In this document: in pieces, positions 56,614 to 64,000 of the stretch | Layout of the letters: every line of letters begins with the position of its first letter | Position numbering within the stretch: position 1 is the stretch's first letter | Source of the DNA: Lasiodiplodia sp. COLG20 | Taxonomy: Eukaryota; Ascomycota; Dothideomycetes; Botryosphaeriales; Botryosphaeriaceae | Assembly: GCA_009801085.1 (NCBI GenBank) | Contig: VNWV01000003.1 | Coordinates: forward strand, 806,001-870,000 | Length of the DNA stretch: 64,000 nt | Direction of reading: 5' to 3' | Program-made: the position numbers and the translations under genes | Notes under the pieces: generated by a model | Told to the model about the DNA's origin: nothing | What the model saw: only the letters and a program-made list of their open reading frames with translations | Database searches by the model: none

Positions 56614-57116
56614 GCCTTGTGCCCAAACGTTTTGATAAATTTCTTTGCAGCCTTTGTTGCAATCGCGTCATGAAATTTCTCCGGGCAATACCAGAAAGCT
56701 CCGGCGGTCAAAACGAAGGATTTATACAGTTTTGAAGAGTGTTGAGAAGATGTGGGGCGGAGACTCAAGTACACAAAGTCATCGCGGGGTTATGCTTGGC
56801 TCTCGCACGACATTGGCCCGAGATGCAGGAAGCCAGCCCACCGGAGGTACCTGCTGCATGGTTACAACACTCCACGTCAGTAGTGCGGTGGGCTGGCTTG
56901 ACCGCGGGGTATGTCTCCAGACGACGTACCTTGGACTGCACCTATACATTGATCCTTCATTTTATTAGAGTGGCCATCCAAGCGGACCCATTGGACTGTA
57001 CACATCGAGCGAATTAGCCTGTAATTCGAGTTTGCTATCCGCGTTGGCGAGTCCTTTCTTTAACAAGCTGTGTTGGTCAGTCAGAATCCAGACGGGTCAC
57101 AGTTGGTGTCTTCAAG
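56614..57116. other. Intergenic region, GH31 promoter
   Basis: 0.5 kb between the tRNA and the glycosidase. No gene recognised. Confidence 0.6.
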
Positions 57117-59271
57117 ATGTTTTTCCAGGAAGACAACAAGCTCATCTTCCGCTACGATGCCGAGACCCTCTGGATCGAGCCCTGGGGACCCAACGCCCTG
57201 CGCGTCCGCGCCACCAAGAACCACCAGATGCCCACAGAGAATTGGGCCCTGGACGTCCCGCCCCCAGCTCTCCCAGCCCAGCCAACCATCTCCATCTCCG
57301 GCGACGGCGACGGCGCGACCATCACCAACGGCAAAATCCAAGCGTCCCTCACCCCGCGCGGCAAGCTCACCATCCGCAACGCCCACACCGGCACCATCCT
57401 GCTGGAAGAGTACTCGCGCAACCGCAAAGACGACACGGACCCAAAATGCAGCGCGCTCGAGATCGAGGCGCGCGAATTCCAGCCCATCCCGGGCAGCGAC
57501 GCCTTCCACCTGACCGCGCGCTTCGAGTCGCAGGACGCGCGGGAGCGCATCTACGGCATGGGCCAGTACCAGCAGGCGCTGCTCAATCTCAAGGGCGCGG
57601 ACCTCGAGCTCGCGCACCGCAACTCGCAGGCCAGCGTGCCCTTCGCGCTGTCCAGTCGCGGCTACGGATTGCTGTGGAACAACCCGGGCGTCGGGCGCGC
57701 CGTGTTCGGCACCAACGTTGCCAGCTTCGAGGCGCTGTCGACGAAGGCGCTGGATTACCGGGTCGTGGCGGGCGACGCGCCGCGCGAGATGGAGCGCGCG
57801 TACGCGGAGGTGACGGGGAAGGTGCCGATGATGCCCGAGTACGGGCTGGGGTTCTGGCAGTGCAAGTTGCGGTACCAGACGCAGGAGGAATTGCTCGAGG
57901 TGGCGCGCGAGTACAGGCGCAGGGAGCTGCCGATCGATTTGATCGTGGTCGACTTTTTCCACTGGCCGAAGCAGGGGGAGTGGAGGTTCGATCCGACGTA
58001 CTGGCCTGATCCGGACGCGATGGTCCGGGAGCTGAAGGAGCTGAAGATCGAGCTGATGGTGTCGATTTGGCCGACGGTCGACAAGCTGTCGGAGAATTAC
58101 GAGGAGATGGTCGAGCATGGCTACCTGATCCGGACGGACCGCGGTATCAGGACTGCCATGGACTTCATGGGGGATACGGTTCATGCGGACTTTACCAACC
58201 CTGGCGCTCGGGAGTACGTGTGGAAGAAAGTGAAGCAGAACTACTGGGACAAGGGCATTCGCGTTTACTGGATTGACGAGGCTGAGCCTGGTAAGTCAGC
58301 TCGACGGGGTGAAGGGGACGAAACCCCGTTCACCAACCTGGTGGTGACTCGCGTGCTTTCCACGCATGTCTTTTTCACGGGATACGCACTATTACCACCT
58401 ACCTTTCCCCCTAACTCCGTCAATGCCGAAAACTAACCAAGCCTCAGAATACACCGCCTACGACTTCGACAACTACCGCTACCACCTCGGCCCCAACCTC
58501 CAAATCGGCAACCTCTACCCCCTCCACTACGCCCGCGCCTTCCACGACGGCCAAACCTCCGCGGGGCAAGCATTCGTCGTCAACCTCGCCCGCTGCGCCT
58601 GGGCCTCGTCGCAGAAATACGGCGCCCTCGTCTGGAGCGGCGACATCGCGTCGTCGTGGCCCGTCTTCCGCGCGCAGCTGGCCGCGGGGCTGAACATGGG
58701 CCTCGCGGGCATCCCGTGGTGGACGACGGATATCGGCGGCTTCCACGGGGGCGATCCGACAGACGAGGCTTTCCGCGAGCTCTTCGTGCGCTGGTTCCAG
58801 TGGGGCGCGTTCTGTCCGGTCATGCGGCTGCACGGCGACCGCGAGCCGAGGCAGCCGCGGCACGGGACGACGGGCGGCGCGGAGTGCAGGAGCGGCGCGG
58901 CGAACGAGGTGTGGTCGTATGGAGAGAAGGTGTATGGGATTTGTAGGAAGTGGATGGGGGTTAGGGAGGGGTTGAGGGAGTACACGCGCGCGGTGATGCG
59001 CGAGGCGCACGAGAGGGGCGATCCGGTGATGCGGGCCTGCTTTTACGAGTTTCCGGAGGATAAGAGGGCGTGGGAGGTTGAGGATCAGTATTTGTTCGGG
59101 CACAAGTACCTCGTGGCGCCGGTGCTGTACCCGGGGGCGCAGACGAGGGAGGTGTACTTTCCGAAGGGGGCGACGTGGAAGGCGTTTGAAGGCGAGGCGA
59201 AGTTTGAGGGCGGGACGACGGCTGTGGTGGAGACTCCGATCGAGTCCATGCCGGTGTTTGTGAGGCAGTAG
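57117..59271 (+). CDS. Glycoside hydrolase family 31 (alpha-glucosidase/alpha-xylosidase type)
   Basis: Retaining alpha-glycosidase. Exons 57117-58290 and 58448-59271 with a 157-base intron (GTAAGT to CCTCAG); 665 aa. An N-terminal beta-sandwich (residues 1-220) precedes the TIM barrel. The nucleophile is Asp387 in VYWIDEAEP, and the likely acid/base is Asp457 in LVWSGDIASSW. Other GH31 motifs: MPEYGLGFWQCKLRYQTQEE, LPIDLIVVDFFHW, WWTTDIGGFHGG, CPVMRLHGDREP and RACFYEFP. No signal peptide is visible, so it is probably intracellular and resembles YicI/XylS-like enzymes, suggesting use of xylo- or gluco-oligosaccharides after uptake (inference). The start is the first in-frame ATG, with a compact leader. 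Confidence 0.95.
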
Positions 59272-60029
59272 GGGAATCGTTTCCGCATCAAGGGGAAATG
59301 GCCGGCATATATGCACCCCCCGGCAACTTGGCGAGTATGAGTCTTCATAGTGGCAAAATTGACGGGAGAACGCTGTCAGGGTCCTGGAGTGATTCAGATG
59401 ATCCGCGCGACATCAACAAAAAACTCCCGTATTGCACAGGGGCTCTTCGATCGGAATGTGGCTCATGTATAACTTCCAATAATAAAACTTGTTTTCGCAC
59501 AAGGCAGCCTCGGTGATTTGGTGTAGAAGTTCTGCCTACGTCATGTGGTGGTCAGCCTGGCCACGAGATGCATGACCCCGTCAGCAGCCAAATCCCACTT
59601 GATCTATCCACCTTACCGTTTTGGAAAATAGTCCAACAATCCAACCACCTTTATTTCTAAAGAATCATCAGCCTCCTCACGTGTGCTCGCATCAGATACC
59701 CAGTCATAAGGCCTTTTCTGTCCTCATGCGAAAGTCTGCACGAGGCCAGACCAATTTGTCAGACCGGCCTCTCTTGCGCGTCCCCGACTTGCCCAAGTCC
59801 GCCAAGCGTCTTGTGCCACATGAATACCTGTTTTAGCACTGATTGGGTAGAATCACCAGCATGAGGCGTCGAGGATCAGAAGGCTGGAAAAAAGCCACTG
59901 ACTCACTTGCGCAGGCTGCACTGAGATGATCAGCATCAAATGATCTTATATTATCAGTCTGCTCTCTGTAGAATTCAATCGTCTGGTTTCGCGCTTTACT
60001 CATTTTCATAGTGATTTTGGGCCTCCAAA
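59272..60029. other. Intergenic region
   Basis: 0.76 kb with the GH31 3' flank and the promoter of the disordered protein gene. No gene or RNA recognised. Confidence 0.6.
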
Positions 60030-62105
60030 ATGCCGCTTTTCTCCTCTAGGAGTTCAAGGACGTCCTCGAGGTCCAAGCCATCGGGAAGTTCATCAGGAGT
60101 AAAGACGCGATCGTCAGGAACAAGTTACGAAACGAGAGCGCACCCATCACCCCGTGATGAATACCGAGCGGGACGGACTTTGTCTCCACCGAGAAGATTT
60201 CGTCCATCTGAGCATGACAGCCATCCTCCAGCAAGAAGATTATATCCACCAGAACACGACAACCGACCTCCAAGAAGAGTTGCGCCATCAGAGCACGACA
60301 ACCGTCCTCCAAGGAGATTTCAGTCTTCAGACCATGACGACCATCGCCCCCCAAGACGATTTCAGCCATCACAACATGACGATTATCGCCCTCCAAGACG
60401 ATATTATGCATCAGAACACGACGACAACCGCCCCCCAAGACGAACCCAACCCCCAGAGCACGATGATCATCCTCGACGCGATTACTCTCGCCCGCCATCC
60501 GAACGTCCACCGCCACGTTTGGACAACTTCTTGAGACCCCCAGCTTCCAGTTCCTCCAGACCATCATCCCGGCCGCCACCGAGGGAGGATCATTACCCCT
60601 CAAGACCACCTACCCGCCCTCCAGCATCAAGAAGCCAGTCCTCCGCTCCAGCATACCACCAACCCTCTTCCTCAAGGTACCAGTCGCCTGCACCAGCATA
60701 CCGGCAAAGCGCCTCCGCAAACCAGTCCCCAGCCCCGCTGTACCGCCAACCCGTCCAAACAAGCTACCATCACCAACCAGCAGGCACGAACCACCCGCAG
60801 ACATCACCAACGGCCCGCTACGCCGTCCCAGCAACAAATCCGCACCCATATGGCGGGCGAGACGCAAGACCAACAATAGCAACGAGGAATAGCCAGTACC
60901 GCACCGATCACAGTAGCCACTACCCATACTCACCAACGCCGACGACGACGACGACGCACCCCGAACGATCACCGGTGCGCCCGCCAATGTCATCGACATA
61001 CTCCTCCGGAGCGCCGACGTCCAGATACGCTCCCGCCGCCGCCGCCGCCGCCGCTACCACCACCAGAGCCTTCGGCAACGGGGGCAACAACAACCACAGC
61101 AGCAGCAGCAGCACCAGCCCCATCGGCGCACACGGCCGCCCGCTATCCTCCCACCCTCCCCCGCAAACCTCGCCGTCGAGCTCCAGACCAACGTCGTCGT
61201 ACCGCCCCGCCGAACCACCCCATCTCTCGCCACGCACGTTCGCCGGACGGCACTATTCTACTTCGCCGACGCACTATCCCACTACCGCCGAGCATTACCA
61301 TCGGCAGCAGAGGCACGGCGAGCCGACGAAGCACGAGCACGAGCACGAGAACCACCCAGAGCCACCCGCCAGCAGCAGCGGCGGCAGCAGCAGCAAGCCC
61401 AAACTCACCAAAACCGAACGCCTCGCCGCCGCCGCCGTCTACGCCGACAACGCGCGCGCCATCTTCGACGGCGCCACGGCCGCGAAGAGCTTCTGGGACG
61501 CGCACATACAAGAGCACATCAACGCGCGGAAGCAGAAGAAGAGGGAGGCCAAGGCCCAGGCCCATGCCCAGGCCCAGGCTGAGGTGGAAGACGAGAAGGC
61601 GGACAGCGTTGTTTCTGGCGACGACGACCGGGAGAAGGGGAAGGACCACGGCCACGATCACGACCATCACGACGGCGGGAAGAGCGAAAGCAAGAAGAGC
61701 AGAGGCGGCACACCCTACCCGAGCGGATCGGAGGATGATGAGGCGGAGTACGACTCGGACCGCTACTACCACTATCGCGACGACAAAGATGCTAACGACG
61801 ACGGTGGCGGAAAAGATCACGATATCGACGGCGACAACGACACGTCCGATGGGAGTAGTGAGGGCGACGACGACGCTAGCGACGACGGCAACGACGACGA
61901 CGACGACGATTACGATGCTGGCCCCGCGCCTTTCGAGGTGGGCGATCGAGTGCGATTCCTGCAGGGAGGGAATGAGGCGGTGTTGGAAGTGTGCCGCGCA
62001 GACGCTGCGGCGGATGTGTATGATGTGAGGGTACCGGCGACGGAGCAGGTTGTGGGTAAGGGGGTGGCGGGAGATGCGTTGAAGTTTGTTTCGTTTGCTT
62101 CGTGA
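60030..62105 (+). CDS. Disordered repeat protein with C-terminal SH3/Tudor-like motif
   Basis: Family not recognised. Single exon, 691 aa. Residues 40-160 consist of about nine units of 12-14 residues based on PSEHDNRPPRRF. Residues 160-470 are Pro/Ser/Tyr/His-rich and disordered. Residues about 460-510 form a predicted helix (KLTKTERLAAAAVYADNA then FWDAHIQEHINARKQKKREA). Next comes an Asp/Lys/His-rich acidic segment. The last 60 residues (APFEVGDRVRFLQGG then VYDVRVPATEQVVGKGV) look like a small SH3/Tudor/KOW-type barrel. The continuous reading frame through low-complexity DNA, together with the structured ends, supports a real gene. Location and function are unknown; the motif could mediate chromatin or protein binding. 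Confidence 0.68.
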   Translation: MPLFSSRSSRTSSRSKPSGSSSGVKTRSSGTSYETRAHPSPRDEYRAGRTLSPPRRFRPSEHDSHPPARRLYPPEHDNRPPRRVAPSEHDNRPPRRFQSSDHDDHRPPRRFQPSQHDDYRPPRRYYASEHDDNRPPRRTQPPEHDDHPRRDYSRPPSERPPPRLDNFLRPPASSSSRPSSRPPPREDHYPSRPPTRPPASRSQSSAPAYHQPSSSRYQSPAPAYRQSASANQSPAPLYRQPVQTSYHHQPAGTNHPQTSPTARYAVPATNPHPYGGRDARPTIATRNSQYRTDHSSHYPYSPTPTTTTTHPERSPVRPPMSSTYSSGAPTSRYAPAAAAAAATTTRAFGNGGNNNHSSSSSTSPIGAHGRPLSSHPPPQTSPSSSRPTSSYRPAEPPHLSPRTFAGRHYSTSPTHYPTTAEHYHRQQRHGEPTKHEHEHENHPEPPASSSGGSSSKPKLTKTERLAAAAVYADNARAIFDGATAAKSFWDAHIQEHINARKQKKREAKAQAHAQAQAEVEDEKADSVVSGDDDREKGKDHGHDHDHHDGGKSESKKSRGGTPYPSGSEDDEAEYDSDRYYHYRDDKDANDDGGGKDHDIDGDNDTSDGSSEGDDDASDDGNDDDDDDYDAGPAPFEVGDRVRFLQGGNEAVLEVCRADAAADVYDVRVPATEQVVGKGVAGDALKFVSFAS
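60185..60500 (+). repeat. Coding tandem repeats (about 36-42 bases) of EHDxRPPRR units
   Basis: Recurring blocks of CAGAGCACGACRACCGWCCTCCAAG-like sequence in loose register, coding EHDNRPPRRF-type units. Because of the composition, other frames of both strands stay open too. Confidence 0.8.
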
Positions 62106-63687
62106 GGTGAGCCGTCTAATGTCTTTTACCTGTGGGGGTTTGAGAAACTGATGGTTGTTTGGAGCGGTCTAGCGAGTTATTTACTGCATGCGGCGTTGTA
62201 TTTATACGCTTTTCTCGTTCAGCGCATATTTCACCAGAGCGCTTTGATGGCTTTAATTGATCGGCGTTATACGATCTGGGAGTGGGAACCCCGGGGGATG
62301 TGTGAATGGTATTTTGCGTTGGATTTCGGTCTAGATCGCGGTCAGTTCAGATTTTGAATTCATTTCGGTACCATAATGAATTATTTGAGAGCCGGAAATG
62401 GATCTTTGACCCAAGTCTCCTGGAGTATGGCACACTAAGGGCCGACAATCCGAGCTTACCTGAGCACTTACCTGAAAAATAGGACACCAAGGGCCGGCAG
62501 ATACCCTGATAACCCGCGTCTCTTTAATTCCCAGGGCGGCACAAGGTGATTAGAGGACGTATCATGCTGTTTATTTTAAAAGCCTCCTTACCGAGTTGCT
62601 TTGTTTGCAAAGCACATTGTAAACATGCAGCCCGGCCCCAAGGACACCAGTTGCCCAACCAGGTAATCCGACGGCACACCCGCCGGGTACCTCCTCTGCG
62701 CATCCACACCCTGCTGCATCAACGCAACTATCGCTCTCCCAGGACATTGAAAATGGCATAACAGCGTCATGCAAGCCTCGCAGCCCTTTCAGCAGATGCA
62801 CGACACCGTCGACGACGCTCATCGAAGCTTTTTGGCGGGCGGTGCCAAGTGCGCCCCCCACCAGCGGCCCGCGGGGCTTGGTACGGCTTATCTGGCCTTG
62901 GAAAAGGCGGGGAAACGGCTGGCGGCGCGGGTCCTACCGGCGCGTCGACCACGGCTTTCTCTTCAACATGACGCTCACCTTATTTCCGGCTGCTTATCGT
63001 CGTACACACATGGGATCTTCCTTTTCGTGGCGGTCGCCCTCTCTTGGCAAGGCTGGATGTTGTTCCTGGGCAGGGTGAGCATGGTTGAGTGATGGTTGTC
63101 AGGACGACCGACAAGCTGGCTTCGCTCGTCTGGTTTAAGTCCGAGAGTCGTCATCATGCTGCAAATCGACAAAATAGAGCCGAAAGCCCCTGCCGCTGAT
63201 GGCAGTCGGCTTATCCTCCGCACGCGGCTCGTCCCCCCAAAAGAAAATCGATGATCCAATCACCCAGCTCCCCGAGCCAACACAGTCCTAGTCCCTTCCT
63301 GCCGTCCTACCCGTCCACGCGGCATCTTATCGACGGACGACATGCAGGATAGGGCTAGACGGATGCCCAGTACTGCCATGGCGCCGCCCAGGAAACCTGG
63401 CGAATCTTAGCCCTGCAGGGAATCTCACCTTTCTTTACCCCGGATACTCTCCACACACACAGCTTCACCAATGCCCCGTGCGTATGCGGGGAAGAAAGAG
63501 CAAGGATTTGAAATAAATTAAGCCCGATCAATGGACCGGCCGCCCTTCGTTATCGAGAGCCGGGCCCCGGTCCATGTCGGGGACGAATACTAATTAGGCC
63601 ATGGGGCTGACAGGTAGCTAATCGATGATTCTGTTTTTCCCGGACGCCGGTCACCGTCCCAGGTTTCGTATGCTGCTGCTTGCATAT

Positions 63688-63693
63688 TGATAA
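63688..63693 (+). promoter_or_regulatory. GATA-factor site (TGATAA)
   Basis: Fits the HGATAR consensus of AreA/Nit2-type nitrogen regulators, 108 bases before the transporter start. Short sites occur by chance, so support comes from clustering and gene identity. Confidence 0.4.
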
Positions 63694-63752
63694 GGGCGGG
63701 AGGTGGGAACCCTGAACCCTTCTCGACGGGTCGCTGCCCATTCCTCCGTCAC

Positions 63753-63758
63753 TTATCA
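63753..63758 (-). promoter_or_regulatory. GATA-factor site (TGATAA, minus strand)
   Basis: Second HGATAR element, 43 bases before the transporter start. Further matches occur at about 63328 and 63550 (CGATAA, minus strand). Confidence 0.4.
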
Positions 63759-63795
63759 CTTCACCCACAAGCGAATATACGTGCCATCATCCGAG

Positions 63796-64000
63796 ATGGG
63801 GCCTTCCCTCGTCAACGCCTACACGCCCAGCCAGGTGACCGAAATGGTTTCCCGGGCAGGCGTGTACAAGGGGCGCATGCACCCGCTAAAAGTGTTCCTG
63901 TCCTCCGTCAGCGCCGGCTGTCTCCTCTCCTTCGCCGCGGCCTCGTGCCTCACGGCCAATACGAGCACTTGGGTAGGTTCTAACCCTAACGATAATGCTC
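63796..64000 (+). CDS. Formate/nitrite transporter family protein, first exon only
   Basis: ATG 63796; exon 1 is 63796-63972 (59 codons, phase 0), followed by a GTAGGT donor; the rest is beyond the window. The peptide includes NAYTPSQVTEMVSRAGVYKG, then RMHPLKVFLSSVSAGCLLSF into the first membrane helix, and ends CLTANTSTW. This matches the N-terminus of fungal FNT proteins of the NitA nitrite-transporter type (A-Y-x-P-x-E/Q-V...A-G-x-x-K-x-R). It is a plasma-membrane anion channel/transporter. Promoter GATA sites suit nitrogen control. Whether the substrate is nitrite or formate cannot be told from this exon. Confidence 0.86.
   Translation, partial: MGPSLVNAYTPSQVTEMVSRAGVYKGRMHPLKVFLSSVSAGCLLSFAAASCLTANTSTWVGSNPNDNA

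Larger units (their letters stand above)
62106..63795. other. Intergenic region upstream of the formate/nitrite transporter
   Basis: 1.7 kb without a convincing gene. The right end is the transporter promoter and holds several GATA elements, listed separately. Short frames such as 62571-62861 minus show no family motif. Confidence 0.55.

Noticed and set aside
63974..63990. CCCTAAC near the right edge suggesting telomeric repeat
   Set aside because: A single copy inside an intron of a conserved gene; not an array.

Overview
The window is nuclear DNA of a filamentous ascomycete (Pezizomycotina; a Dothideomycete is my best guess). The evidence is short GT-AG introns of about 50-76 bases with CTRAY branch sites, GC-rich genes, HET, DUF3176 and DUF2235 genes, a Cch1 calcium channel, a fungal-type formate/nitrite transporter and spacious intergenic DNA. 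I rebuilt the exon structures by hand from splice signals, reading phase and protein-family motifs; none has been tested against RNA.

Layout: 1-5071 (-) 5' part of the Cch1 Ca2+ channel; 6611-9495 (+) DDT/WHIM/PHD chromatin protein; 10601-11975 (-) anthranilate phosphoribosyltransferase, divergent from 12248-15206 (+) Mak21/Noc1 ribosome-biogenesis factor; 16284-18924 (+) D-2-hydroxyacid dehydrogenase with a mitochondrial-type presequence; a 7.3-kb gene-free stretch; 26212-28380 (+) Zn2Cys6 regulator; 30143-31034 (+) SUZ/SUZ-C protein resembling SZRD1; two very large secreted low-complexity proteins, 31850-35638 and 40028-44878 (+), with tRNA-Ser(AGA) between them; an accessory block on the minus strand, 45669-54418, of a DUF2235 hydrolase with a minisatellite-coded tail, a HET-domain protein and a DUF3176 membrane protein; 55126-56190 (+) UPF0029/IMPACT-like protein; 56454-56599 (+) tRNA-Pro(CGG); 57117-59271 (+) GH31 glycosidase; 60030-62105 (+) disordered protein with a small C-terminal SH3-like motif; 63796-64000 (+) first exon of a formate/nitrite transporter.

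The left third is conserved housekeeping material (calcium signalling, chromatin, tryptophan synthesis, rRNA processing, hydroxyacid metabolism). The middle and right contain fast-evolving secreted and allorecognition-type genes, then metabolic genes (GH31, nitrite uptake).

The most unusual observation is the tRNA-Pro(CGG) gene. Read straight through, it has no 5' acceptor strand. If a 58-base segment with perfect mRNA-type intron signals (GTAAGTA donor, CTGAT branch, CCAG acceptor) is removed from the D-arm, together with an ordinary 15-base anticodon-loop intron, the product is exactly a 73-nt tRNA with a fully paired 7-bp acceptor stem. This would be a tRNA gene interrupted by a spliceosomal-type intron inside its A box, and it is the strongest candidate here for something undescribed. 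Second in interest are the two giant secreted repeat proteins.
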